In this document: one piece after another, positions 9,843 to 19,105 of the stretch
How positions within the stretch are numbered: position 1 is the stretch's first letter
Layout of the letters: each line of letters opens with the position of its first letter
Origin: Leptospira brenneri
GTDB taxonomy: Bacteria; Spirochaetota; Leptospiria; Leptospirales; Leptospiraceae
Assembly: GCF_002812125.1 (NCBI RefSeq)
Contig: NZ_NPDQ01000004.1
Span: 310,001-374,000 of the forward strand
Direction: 5' to 3'
Length of the DNA: 64,000 nucleotides
Made by a program: the position numbers and the translations under genes
The notes under the pieces: model-generated
What the model saw: the letters and a program-made list of their open reading frames with translations, nothing else
Databases searched by the model: none
Told to the model about the DNA's origin: nothing

Positions 9843-11477
9843 TTATAACGAAGTCTTACTTTTACACAAAAACAAAAAATCTCCTTGAACCACGTTACAT
9901 TCTCCAGAAAGAAAAAGATTAACTAAACGAGGACTTAGAGTACTTTGATCGGTATAGAGATCATTGCGATATAACAAAAAAACTGCGCTATGATCCAAAA
10001 AACTAGATTTAACGTTATTATAATAAAAGTCGTCGAGATTTAAATGTGGAGAATAGGAAGAAAACTGCATTTTGCAAGGCTTAACATCGTTTAGGAGAAA
10101 AAAATCTTGGTCCCAATGCATTATAGATAAACAATTACAATTTGCATTTGATTTATTAAACTTCTGCTCACAAAGATTATTTTTGCTAATCCACTCAGAA
10201 TGATTTGGAGAAACAATTCTTTCAAATTCAATAAAACTTGTCAGATAGGATAAAATTCGCATTATAAATAATAAAACAAGAAGCAAATATACAACTCGAA
10301 ATATATTCTTATCAATTCTAAATTTGATTCTATTAGAAATAAGATCAAAAACACGGTTAAGAAAAAAACCCTGCTTCTTACCGATTAAAAGCAAAAAGAA
10401 AAAACAAATCCCCATATTTACATCATTTTTGTAAGTTTGAGAAATAAGCTGAAATCCTTGTTCTTGAATTCTCCAAGAGTCAAGAGGTAACACCAAAATA
10501 CACAAAAAAAGGAAAAAAGTTACTAACCTTTCAGCACGATAAAGATAGATAGAAATCAAACCCAGAATTAATACAATTATTTGATGATCAAAAATTGGTC
10601 CGTAAGAATAAATATCATACCAATTATTGGGAACATACCAAGAATTATTAATAATTGTTTTGAGCATCGAAAGGCCGGAACCCATACCCTGAGCTTTATT
10701 CGTTTCTACGATCCAATAATGAAAGTTTAAATTACCAGATTTGAGGAAAACAAACACTAATAAAATTATGGCAGGAATGAAATGTTTAATATGAATTTCT
10801 TTAATCTTATGAAAAAGGAAAAAAGAAAAAAATGTAAAAAAAAGAAAATCAGTGAAAACATTTGTGAGGCCAACAAAAACAGAGAGCCCGACAAAATAAA
10901 GTGCTCCTATTAAATAGGCGAACCGATTCTTTCGATCTTCTAGGTAATAAAAAAAAAGGCTAAGATAAACTAATTGCAAAAAAGGTAGATATGTTTCTGA
11001 CAATACCCTAAAATAATTAAAGGTTAAAAATAAATTCAAAAGAACAAAACAAAAGAGTATTTTAAAAAAAAATATTAATCGCTCTGACTTGATTATCATT
11101 CGAACTGAATAAAACGCCAAAGAAATAATTGTAAAAATTGTCACAAAACTAGAAAATACTAAAATAAATACGCCATTACTCAGGGAATTTGAAAGAAAGT
11201 CCTTTGGCAACATCGAAAGAAAGAAAGAAAGATACAGATATAACCCTGGCATATGATTGCTAGTTACATATTCATTTAGCTTTCCACCTTTTGCTAAAAA
11301 CATTGCATTCTTTATATTCTCACTAGCATCACCAAGATGAACATAGCGCCAATGATTCAATTCAAAAAGCCCTAAATTAGCACCTTTAGATTGAAAAACG
11401 ATTAGCAAAAAGAAAATAGATAATGAAACAAAGAGATTTTCGATCAAAAACCTATAAATATAATGTAAATTTTTCAT
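9843..11477 (-). CDS. Polytopic membrane protein, GT-C-like
   Basis: A 544-residue protein with about ten to eleven hydrophobic segments and a C-terminal soluble stretch of about 120 residues containing several cysteines. The first periplasmic loop contains HLGDASENIKNAMFLAKGG and NHMPGLYLY, where the acidic residue and HxPG spacing resemble GT-C transferases that use polyprenyl-phosphate sugars. That is fold-level inference only; I do not recognise a named family. The gene is extremely AT-rich even by local standards. About 200 bases of AT-rich non-coding DNA separate it from the upstream GT2. Confidence 0.6.
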   Translation of the reverse strand: MKNLHYIYRFLIENLFVSLSIFFLLIVFQSKGANLGLFELNHWRYVHLGDASENIKNAMFLAKGGKLNEYVTSNHMPGLYLYLSFFLSMLPKDFLSNSLSNGVFILVFSSFVTIFTIISLAFYSVRMIIKSERLIFFFKILFCFVLLNLFLTFNYFRVLSETYLPFLQLVYLSLFFYYLEDRKNRFAYLIGALYFVGLSVFVGLTNVFTDFLFFTFFSFFLFHKIKEIHIKHFIPAIILLVFVFLKSGNLNFHYWIVETNKAQGMGSGLSMLKTIINNSWYVPNNWYDIYSYGPIFDHQIIVLILGLISIYLYRAERLVTFFLFLCILVLPLDSWRIQEQGFQLISQTYKNDVNMGICFFFLLLIGKKQGFFLNRVFDLISNRIKFRIDKNIFRVVYLLLVLLFIMRILSYLTSFIEFERIVSPNHSEWISKNNLCEQKFNKSNANCNCLSIMHWDQDFFLLNDVKPCKMQFSSYSPHLNLDDFYYNNVKSSFLDHSAVFLLYRNDLYTDQSTLSPRLVNLFLSGECNVVQGDFLFLCKSKTSL

Positions 11478-11676
11478 AACCTAATTAACGAGAAGCCTAT
11501 CCTACACTTTTTAACCGGTAAAAATACTGTCAAATTCTTTCATCATAGAATGAAGGTAGCTTGTAAAAGAGTTTTTATTCAACCAAGCGTTAGCCAGAAG
11601 AATAAGTAATAAAGAGAAAAACTAAATTCAAAAAAATATCCTAGAATAACCCAAATATTGCTAGTAAATGCTATAC

Positions 11677-12435
11677 TCAATCACTTCCCAAAATTCCGGA
11701 AAATTTATTGATTATATATCTATCAAACCTAGGGATATAAAATTTCACAAACAATAATAACATTCGAAAGGCAGTGAGTCTTCCAAAAACAAAATCAATT
11801 GCTAGCTTTTGCTTATATGACCAAGGAGCCGTTGATATACCGGTATTATCGTTAATCGATATAGGTCCGTCAAAATGAAAAGTACGGTTTTTTGGTATTG
11901 ATAGAAAGAAAATGTAGTCAGAGATGATAAGCTTAGGAGTGACTAGATAATAACCGTAAGTTTCATGTAATTTTTTCCTATATATAACGGATTGGTGTAA
12001 AATGAAACCTCTTTCATAATTTGCTTTACCAGGTATCAAATAATTTGGGCTCTTAAGTAGATTACAAGTAAACCAATTACCAAAAATAAAATCGTGTGCA
12101 TCCAAATGATCTGACTTAAAAATATTTGATAAAACCTCTGGACTTGCAAAACGATCGCCAGCATTGAGAAAAATGAGCCATTCTCCTTTAGCTAACTTAG
12201 CCCCCTTATTCATCGCATCATAGATTCCTTTATCAGACTCGCTCACCCAACGATCAATACCAACTTTACTATTCTTCAAGAATTCAATGGTTCCATCGGT
12301 TGATCCACCATCAATAATTATGTATTCATAATTATCAAAAATCTGAGCATTTACACTTCGAACAGTGTGTTCCAAAAACACTCTATTATTCAAAACAATG
12401 GTGATAATTGATATTCTGGGGGATTTATTTTTCAC
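11677..12435 (-). CDS. Family 2 glycosyltransferase, WcaA-like
   Basis: A 252-residue GT-A transferase with ISIITIVLNNRVFLEHTV at the start, IIDGGSTDGTIEF near residue 38, and SESDKGIYDAMNKGAKLA near residue 62, the block characteristic of WcaA/colanic-acid-type transferases; FLNAGDRF follows as the metal-site equivalent. It appears to start at a GTG overlapping the upstream membrane-protein gene by 11 bases, so the two are probably co-translated. Donor and acceptor are unknown. Confidence 0.83.
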   Translation of the reverse strand: MKNKSPRISIITIVLNNRVFLEHTVRSVNAQIFDNYEYIIIDGGSTDGTIEFLKNSKVGIDRWVSESDKGIYDAMNKGAKLAKGEWLIFLNAGDRFASPEVLSNIFKSDHLDAHDFIFGNWFTCNLLKSPNYLIPGKANYERGFILHQSVIYRKKLHETYGYYLVTPKLIISDYIFFLSIPKNRTFHFDGPISINDNTGISTAPWSYKQKLAIDFVFGRLTAFRMLLLFVKFYIPRFDRYIINKFSGILGSD

Positions 12436-13423
12436 GTGAATTTAAAATTAACCTTTTTTTTAATACGATCATTAGTGGCAATGAATACAGTGGTAAAAAT
12501 TCCGTAAAAATTCTATACTCGTATATATTTGCAGTATAGAAGTATATAACCAACAGCAACCAACCTACAGGTAAAGTCTTCCTGATTCGCAAAGGGAGTA
12601 TACTAATGTTCCTTTTAAAAAAAAGAGGAGAAACCAATAGAATTGGAAACATAAGATACGCGGTCCGATAATATAATTCAAAAAAACTTGGATTTTGAAT
12701 TTCATACATAGTAGAAGTCAAAAATTTAAAATTTGACCAATACTGATCCTGATATACGTCACCTATTTTCTCTGCAAAGAAGAGGTTCAAGAAAACCTTG
12801 ATTCCACCCCACAGAACCAGTAAAAAACCGATCTTTAAAAATAGTTTCCATTTCGAAGCGAACTTCCAGTGAACAAGAAAATAACAAACTATAAAAATTA
12901 TCGAGGTTTCCCTATTCAAGGTGGCAACAGTTAGAAGAATAGCAAAGAAAATATACGAACGCGTTTGCATCGAATAAAGCAATAGAATGCAAAACAAAAT
13001 TGAGTATGTATCGTACAAAAAATATAATGGCATATACCGAGGCAAGAAGGAAAACCACGGAATCAATAACATCAAAAAAACCGTCGAAGCCAAGGCAAAC
13101 TCTTTGGTTCCATACAACTTGGAATATTGAAAATATGATAGGAAAATAGAAAAATAGCCAATAAATTCAAGAAAATAGACAATCTCCTCAGCAGTATAAT
13201 CAGTCTTAATGTTAATATATTGACCTATCCAACTTGTAAAAGCTCGCGATACAAATGGCTTCCCATAATTGTGAGAAAGGTAATTTTCATGCCCGATGAA
13301 ATTATAATTTAGTTGATTGTGTAATCCAGTAAACAATAGAGCAGCTAAAATAAAGCCTACTATTAAACATAAACTAAAGAACCAATTCTTTATCTGAGAA
13401 TCTTGATTAAATACTTTTAACAT
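12425..13423 (-). CDS. Polytopic membrane protein of unknown function
   Basis: A 332-residue integral membrane protein with roughly eight or nine hydrophobic segments. The first periplasmic loop (NYNFIGHENYLSHNYGKPF) and the intracellular-looking ATLNRETSI near residue 170 resemble a family of membrane proteins in polysaccharide loci that may have a GT-C-like fold. No catalytic motif can be assigned with confidence. It overlaps the following GT2 by 11 bases. It could alternatively be a transferase for acyl or phospho groups; I do not claim a function. Confidence 0.55.
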   Translation of the reverse strand: MLKVFNQDSQIKNWFFSLCLIVGFILAALLFTGLHNQLNYNFIGHENYLSHNYGKPFVSRAFTSWIGQYINIKTDYTAEEIVYFLEFIGYFSIFLSYFQYSKLYGTKEFALASTVFLMLLIPWFSFLPRYMPLYFLYDTYSILFCILLLYSMQTRSYIFFAILLTVATLNRETSIIFIVCYFLVHWKFASKWKLFLKIGFLLVLWGGIKVFLNLFFAEKIGDVYQDQYWSNFKFLTSTMYEIQNPSFFELYYRTAYLMFPILLVSPLFFKRNISILPLRIRKTLPVGWLLLVIYFYTANIYEYRIFTEFLPLYSLPLMIVLKKRLILNSREK

Positions 13424-13527
13424 TAAGTTAAGCCAGTTTCCAAATTCTATTGTAATTACTTTAAGATCTTTAATAGTTCTTTAAAGCTTAAAACAACTTA
13501 CAGCGAATGAATCGAGGTAGATTACTT

Positions 13528-14472
13528 TCATTTAATTGCATCGCAAATTTTTTCAACTGATCCAGTTTTAAAATTAAAAATAGGTAAATTTGCGATAATT
13601 TCTATTTGATTAGAAATACCTGTTACATAGGAAAGATTTCCATTTCTATCCCTAGATTCACGAGCTGGATTTAATGAATATGCTGTCTCTGCAGAAATTT
13701 CCTTAAATCTGACAGCATAATCATTTCGAATAAAAAAAGCATTGTTGCAAATACTATTACATCCTATAAATTTGTATCCCTTGCGGCTTGTTAATTCTAT
13801 AAATGCAGCTAACGAAGCACCGTAATATAAACCCGAATGATGTGCGTTAAATCTTTGAAAATTTGGATCATACGGTACCGATACTTTGCTTTCATAGCCA
13901 AACAAATTATTTATCTCAGTAATAATCACAATGGGTTTAACAACATTAATCTGCTCAAGAACCCAATAGTCATTCCCATCAATATCAACACTCAAAATTC
14001 CTATATCATCAGAAAATCCGTTTCCAGAAATTAAAGAATTGATATTTTCTTTAGTGATAAATGCATTGATAGCTCGTAAAGAATTCTGCCAAAAATAATT
14101 TTGTCTTTTAATAGATTCAATATTCCTTTTTGAACCGTCAATAATCAGTCCATCCCAATGACGACTCATCATTAAATAACGCGTATTTGATTCGGAATAA
14201 TCTTCCACTCCAAACTCGATATAAGATTTTGGAATCTCTGGAATTCTATTTATAATATGGTCGATTAATCCATCTTCGTTCCATTGAGAAAATACCTTGA
14301 AACCGCTATCTAAAAAAAATCGACTCTTATCGTATCGATCTAGGCGAGACTGGATCTCTCCAAGTGATAAATGTAAATTTTCAATCTTTTCTAAAAGTTG
14401 AAACTGCTTATCGAGAACCTCACCGAGAAAAAGCCTCAATAATTTTCGAATAATTTGTTTAATCAATTTCAT
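13528..14472 (-). CDS. Predicted methyltransferase-like protein
   Basis: A 314-residue soluble protein with an N-terminal amphipathic coiled-coil-like stretch (about residues 15-45) and then a core that looks like a class I nucleotide-binding fold: YIEFGVEDYSESNTRYL near residue 85, LIIDGSKRNIESIKR about 20 residues later, and ILSVDIDGNDYWVLEQI, which resembles the FkbM-type IDxxG motif. I therefore suggest an FkbM-related sugar methyltransferase, with moderate doubt. I chose the ATG at 14472, which has GGAAA about eight bases upstream, over a GTG at 14484. It overlaps the preceding gene by 14 bases. Confidence 0.6.
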   Translation of the reverse strand: MKLIKQIIRKLLRLFLGEVLDKQFQLLEKIENLHLSLGEIQSRLDRYDKSRFFLDSGFKVFSQWNEDGLIDHIINRIPEIPKSYIEFGVEDYSESNTRYLMMSRHWDGLIIDGSKRNIESIKRQNYFWQNSLRAINAFITKENINSLISGNGFSDDIGILSVDIDGNDYWVLEQINVVKPIVIITEINNLFGYESKVSVPYDPNFQRFNAHHSGLYYGASLAAFIELTSRKGYKFIGCNSICNNAFFIRNDYAVRFKEISAETAYSLNPARESRDRNGNLSYVTGISNQIEIIANLPIFNFKTGSVEKICDAIK

Positions 14473-15382
14473 TATATTTTCCACATAAATTAAAAATAAA
14501 TATTTTAAACTTTAATAATACTCTGTGAATCCGCGATGGATAATAATAGATTTCAACAAATTCGTGAAAAAAAGTAACTAAATCTTTCGTCTTTGGGTGA
14601 ACAAGTGGAAATACCAATTTTTCAATTTCTAAATTTGCAAAACTTGAATTTTGATCTAAAGTATGTGTTCCATCAGCCCGGAAACCTAAATTACGTACTA
14701 AATTTTTTGAAGGCATAATCGATACTCTACCCTCTTTCCAATTATGATAAGACCACTGATGATCCCAGGTATCAACTTTACCGGAAGCTGACTCTTTTAT
14801 CCAATGACTCCAGGTCTTTTGCTTTCTTTTCGACTTAAAATACTTTGAAAGTACAGTGTCAACTTTCTCTAACTCCAAATCCTTAGATTTGTACCCCTCC
14901 CAAGCTCTTCGCCACGTTGCCCAACCCCAAATATGAAAATACTTCGAGTAAAAATATGATTCTTTCAAATGAATCTGGTCATAAAAAAAATTCACACCAG
15001 AAACCATACCAATTTCGGTATCAAATTTATAACGCTCAAGTAAGTCTTCACAAAAAGAAAAAAATGACAAGTCAGGCAAACAATCATCCTCTAGAATAAT
15101 ACCCATTTCTTCAGACTCAAAAAACCAAGAAATCGCGGATGAAACACCTAAGCGACACCCCTGATTATCTTTAGAAAACCGAGTTTTTACTGGAATAGAT
15201 TTTGGGATTTTCTTTATTAATTGTCTAACAGAAGTTACTTTATCAGCCTCTCCAAACTTCCCATCTCGACCACCATCAACAGCAAAGTAAATTGTCGCTG
15301 GTTTATATTCTAAAATTCGATTTAACGTTAATTCTGCTAAGTCAGGTCGATTAAAACCAATCAAAAGAACTGGAAGTTTCAT
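14459..15382 (-). CDS. GT-A nucleotide-diphospho-sugar transferase
   Basis: A 307-residue protein with a GT-A start (VLLIGFNRPDLAELTLNRI), AVDGGRDG near residue 36, DNQGCRLGVSSAISWFF near residue 72, and GIILEDDCLPDLSFF near residue 95, where EDDC is the metal-binding motif. This pattern is seen in GT13-like/uncharacterised transferases of O-antigen and glycoprotein loci. The ATGA overlap of four bases with the upstream GT9 gene indicates co-translation. Specificity is unknown. Confidence 0.78.
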   Translation of the reverse strand: MKLPVLLIGFNRPDLAELTLNRILEYKPATIYFAVDGGRDGKFGEADKVTSVRQLIKKIPKSIPVKTRFSKDNQGCRLGVSSAISWFFESEEMGIILEDDCLPDLSFFSFCEDLLERYKFDTEIGMVSGVNFFYDQIHLKESYFYSKYFHIWGWATWRRAWEGYKSKDLELEKVDTVLSKYFKSKRKQKTWSHWIKESASGKVDTWDHQWSYHNWKEGRVSIMPSKNLVRNLGFRADGTHTLDQNSSFANLEIEKLVFPLVHPKTKDLVTFFHEFVEIYYYPSRIHRVLLKFKIFIFNLCGKYNEID

Positions 15383-16488
15383 ATTTTATTAAGCTCTTTT
15401 ATTATTTCAGTTACATGGCTTTCCAAATCAATTGAATCGATAGGAATTGTCGATCCTCGAGAAAAAGAATCATATAATAATTTCTTATGAGAACTCATGT
15501 TCATCTGAATAAGTGGAGGAAAATAAGCTGTCATTTGTTTATAACTTTCAGGATAAGGAATGAACCGAAATATGTGATTTCCATTTGAAAAGCAAAACAC
15601 TTTGGGAACCTTCGTAGCCATGGCCATATGTGCACCACTTGAATCCATAGATAAAACCGCGCTAGAGTTGCCAATCAGATCAATCGTTTCTATTAAATTA
15701 GTGAGACCACATTTTGAAATAATCCTATCAGACGGACCTTCCAAAATGCGACCGTTTTTAGATTCATTGTTTCCACCTAAAATAAAAATTCTAAATCCCG
15801 TATGAGTAAGAAGTTCCTCACATATAAATTTCAAATTCTCAATTGAAAGTTGTCTATATGGAGAACTAGATCCAATAAAAAGGGAAATGTATTTTTTTTC
15901 GGATACAATTTTACGAAAGGGAAGATCCAAACTAAGTTGAGAAAAAACTGGATCAAAGAATTCAAAAAAATGACGATTTTTTTCGAACTCAAATTGGATT
16001 GTCTCATCATTCTCTACTAACTGATCATATTGTTGATCATTGAGTAACTTTAATTCTTTTAAATAATTTAAATCATCACCTCTGGGGCTTATTTTCTCGG
16101 CTGTAGAAAATGGTAAAAGAAGAAAATCAACAATGTGATTTCTTGAGAAAGTTGGCTGTATGATCTTTCTAATTTTATAGGTGCTTAACCAAAATAAGAC
16201 AAAAATTCGATAAAATCGATTGCTAACTAGTTTATCTACATTAACCCAAATGACCTTATCAGCAAATTCTTTGTCATAATACTCATAGATAGACTTCCAT
16301 GCAATATTGGCCAAAAAAAGGATCTTACGACCCCGGATAAATCCAGAATTTTTGAATGGTAAAAGGAAATTCCTAAAAAGAATATAGTCGCCGATTGAGT
16401 CCAATCGATTGATTAAAACATATTCATCTCCGAATACAAAGAAATGCTGAACAAGTTTACTAAATAGAAAAAGTATTTTCTTAATCAT
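15379..16488 (-). CDS. Family 9 (heptosyltransferase-like) glycosyltransferase
   Basis: A 369-residue GT-B protein of the WaaC/WaaF family. It has the N-terminal RLDSIGDYILFRNFL, where the Gly-Asp pair is typical of GT9, SSPYRQLSIENLKFICEEL in the C-terminal domain, and LSMDSSGAHMAMATKVPKV, the donor-binding D-S-G-H block. GT9 enzymes classically transfer ADP-heptose to LPS core, but in O-antigen loci they can use other donors. It lies directly after wzx with eight bases between. Confidence 0.82.
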   Translation of the reverse strand: MIKKILFLFSKLVQHFFVFGDEYVLINRLDSIGDYILFRNFLLPFKNSGFIRGRKILFLANIAWKSIYEYYDKEFADKVIWVNVDKLVSNRFYRIFVLFWLSTYKIRKIIQPTFSRNHIVDFLLLPFSTAEKISPRGDDLNYLKELKLLNDQQYDQLVENDETIQFEFEKNRHFFEFFDPVFSQLSLDLPFRKIVSEKKYISLFIGSSSPYRQLSIENLKFICEELLTHTGFRIFILGGNNESKNGRILEGPSDRIISKCGLTNLIETIDLIGNSSAVLSMDSSGAHMAMATKVPKVFCFSNGNHIFRFIPYPESYKQMTAYFPPLIQMNMSSHKKLLYDSFSRGSTIPIDSIDLESHVTEIIKELNKI

Positions 16489-16496
16489 TAATATTT

Positions 16497-17795
16497 TTAT
16501 CTTTTTATAAGATTCTCTGAAAAATCTCTAATACTAATTTTCCAAAAAACCAAACTTAATAACTGAATTTTTAATAGTGGTCTCAAATCACGGACGAACG
16601 CCAGAAAAAGAGTACTTGCACAAAACTGAGATATCAAAGTAGCTATAGCAGCACCCATAATTCCGTATGTCGGTATCCAGAGATAATTAAGAATTACATT
16701 AACAACTAAACCACAGATACTTTTCCACACTGTATACTTTTGTAAGTTTTCGATCAAAAAATAATTTCCACCTGCGACTCCCCAAAAAACAAAAACACCA
16801 GACCAAATATGTATTTTTAATATAGCAGAAGAAGAATGAAATAGATCACCGTATAAAAAAATAATTAGGGGGTCAGCAACAAACTGAATTGCAAAAGCAC
16901 CGATAAAAGCAATCCAAAAGACCATTCCATGTAGGAGTAAAAATCTTTTCTCGTATTCAAGAGAAAGTTCATTTTTTAGCTTTATTAAATTCGGGAAAAA
17001 AGACGATGCTAAACCAATGGGAATAAAATACCAAAACTCACTCCAACGAACTCCTACGCTATAAAAACCGAGTGCTGAATCACCCAACATAGACCCGATC
17101 ATAATCTGGTCGATTTTCATATAGACAATGATCGCTAAACCTGCCATCAATAAGGGGAATGAATCAAATAAAATTTTCGATATCCTATTTAGGTTTGGTG
17201 GTTGAAATATAAAATTAACATGTTTTTTTACATAAAAAAAATATATCGAAAGTGATGTTAGAATTCCTTCAACTGCAAAAGTAGCAAAAAGTGCTGAAAA
17301 CGAATATTTATTTACGATAATAAATATTCGGATAGCCGAAACAACCAAGAAAACTATATTTTCTATCCAAACTATATATTTTACCTCTAACTTTGATTCG
17401 TAAACATATCGAACTACAGAAAAACACTTAAACAATGAAGGAATACATAAAAAACCAAACAGAAAATAAAGATCATCTTCAGGACGCAAAAACCATATTA
17501 TAATAAAAGATAAGAGCAAGGACTGGAACGAAAAAATTAAGTGAATCCAAAAAGAAGCAGATAAAATTTCTAAATGATCACTTTCTTCAGAAACAAACAT
17601 CTTAACTAGTATACCTTCCGACCCGAAGGAAATCAAAGTACCAGAAAGAACAAGTAAAGCATTTACGTAATTATACTTACCAAACCACTCCGGGCCTAAA
17701 TATCGAACGATAAAAACACTAACAAAAATCCCAACACAGAGTTTTAATAGTTTATCAGCAAACATCCATAGACTATTTATTAAAATTAATTTCAA
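16497..17795 (-). CDS. wzx: O-antigen flippase
   Basis: A 432-residue protein with about twelve membrane segments and scattered charged residues, as in the Wzx/RfbX branch of the MOP exporters, which move undecaprenyl-linked O-units across the inner membrane. Diagnostic stretches are the N-terminal NSLWMFADKLLKLCVGIFVS and YLGPEWFGKYNYVNALL. The start appears to be a TTG two bases after the wzy stop, because the next ATG would remove the first part of helix one. It belongs to the fnl-PGT-wzy-wzx block. An ABC exporter at 58.9-60.6 kb is a second possible flippase. Confidence 0.87.
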   Translation of the reverse strand: MKLILINSLWMFADKLLKLCVGIFVSVFIVRYLGPEWFGKYNYVNALLVLSGTLISFGSEGILVKMFVSEESDHLEILSASFWIHLIFSFQSLLLSFIIIWFLRPEDDLYFLFGFLCIPSLFKCFSVVRYVYESKLEVKYIVWIENIVFLVVSAIRIFIIVNKYSFSALFATFAVEGILTSLSIYFFYVKKHVNFIFQPPNLNRISKILFDSFPLLMAGLAIIVYMKIDQIMIGSMLGDSALGFYSVGVRWSEFWYFIPIGLASSFFPNLIKLKNELSLEYEKRFLLLHGMVFWIAFIGAFAIQFVADPLIIFLYGDLFHSSSAILKIHIWSGVFVFWGVAGGNYFLIENLQKYTVWKSICGLVVNVILNYLWIPTYGIMGAAIATLISQFCASTLFLAFVRDLRPLLKIQLLSLVFWKISIRDFSENLIKR

Positions 17796-17797
17796 AA

Positions 17798-19087
17798 CTA
17801 AACTTTGTTATATAATTTCACTATAAAATTTACTAAAAACAAGAACAATAATGCAGGAAGCATTGGCCCAAGAGTGGTGGGTTGAAAAATTCCATAAATA
17901 AGCAAAAAAATAAGGCCAAGTAAAATTGAGAATCCATAAGGATCTCTCTGTTTAAGGGAATCTGAATAAAATGCAAGTATCATTCCAAAGAATATACCAA
18001 AAGCAACGATCCCCAAGATTCCCCCATCACGAAACATCGTAAAAAAAATTGAACCGAATGCATTCAAAAAAATCGGATTACTAAACCGATCGATTCCAAT
18101 ATTAAAGTCACGATGAAGATAACCGCCCACAATATCAGTTTGTGATACAAACATAAATCCAAACTTATTTAAAAACAAAACCCAATATCTCTCAATGCCA
18201 CCCAACATTGATAACCCATATGAATATTGATGCAAAATGGATCCTGGATTTTTGAGTTCTGTATCAAAAATAGAAAAGGATTCTGTATGATAAGTAACGA
18301 CATACATATTTATAATGTCTAAAAAGGACCTAGACCCTCTGTATAAGGTAATCCAAAAGGTTAAAAGGAGAAGGATAAATATTGGAACAAACGCCTTCAA
18401 TAGATTGCTTCTCAATTTGGCAAAACCATTAAAGTAAGTAACAAAAACTAAACCGAGAATCACTGCAATAATCAAATAATGATAGCCGAACCTACCAAAC
18501 ATAATCAAGGAATCGAGAATTACTAATGAGACTCCCACAAGAAGCAATGCATTTTTTTTTCTCAATACTGAGAAAGAGATACCGGCAAATAGATAAATAT
18601 ATTGAAAAGGACCAATTATCAATGCGTGTAATAAAGCCAACTGATTCGAATGAAAAAAAATAGTAGGTGATCCACTCACAAAACCAAAAACATCATTTCT
18701 ATACATTCCAGGAGACATTACAAAACTAAGAATATAGATAGTACGGCTTGCAAAAAAAATCTGAACCGGTAAAACAAAACAAATAGAAATCCAAAGTAAA
18801 ACATTATAAAAATCACGATTCTTTTTTACATTAGTATTTTTTTTAGATGGCTTTCCAAATAAAAAGTTATACATAAAAAAAGCTAAAACAATAAACAGAA
18901 AGAAGAGAAAATATATGCACTGGGTATAAAAACTAATTGTATAAAGCCCTGAAATTGAACAGTAGGACAATACATTCCACAATCCCCACCATACTAGAAT
19001 AATAATCAAAGCGATCGACCGAAACCCTCTGATACATAAGAATACAATCAATAAAAAATAAAATAGAAAAGTTATAACAAGAGCCAT
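17798..19087 (-). CDS. wzy: O-antigen repeat-unit polymerase
   Basis: A 429-residue polytopic protein with about eleven or twelve helices and a large periplasmic loop (about residues 255-345) containing HQYSYGLSMLGGIERYW and the later MFRDGGILGIVAFGIFFG. These match the oligosaccharide repeat-unit polymerase family. It would join lipid-linked O-units in the periplasm. Position between the sugar-phosphotransferase and the flippase supports the call. Wzy sequences are highly divergent, so the assignment rests on topology, the arginine-rich loop and context. Confidence 0.83.
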   Translation of the reverse strand: MALVITFLFYFLLIVFLCIRGFRSIALIIILVWWGLWNVLSYCSISGLYTISFYTQCIYFLFFLFIVLAFFMYNFLFGKPSKKNTNVKKNRDFYNVLLWISICFVLPVQIFFASRTIYILSFVMSPGMYRNDVFGFVSGSPTIFFHSNQLALLHALIIGPFQYIYLFAGISFSVLRKKNALLLVGVSLVILDSLIMFGRFGYHYLIIAVILGLVFVTYFNGFAKLRSNLLKAFVPIFILLLLTFWITLYRGSRSFLDIINMYVVTYHTESFSIFDTELKNPGSILHQYSYGLSMLGGIERYWVLFLNKFGFMFVSQTDIVGGYLHRDFNIGIDRFSNPIFLNAFGSIFFTMFRDGGILGIVAFGIFFGMILAFYSDSLKQRDPYGFSILLGLIFLLIYGIFQPTTLGPMLPALLFLFLVNFIVKLYNKV

Positions 19088-19105
19088 AGAGAAAGAATAT
19101 TAGAT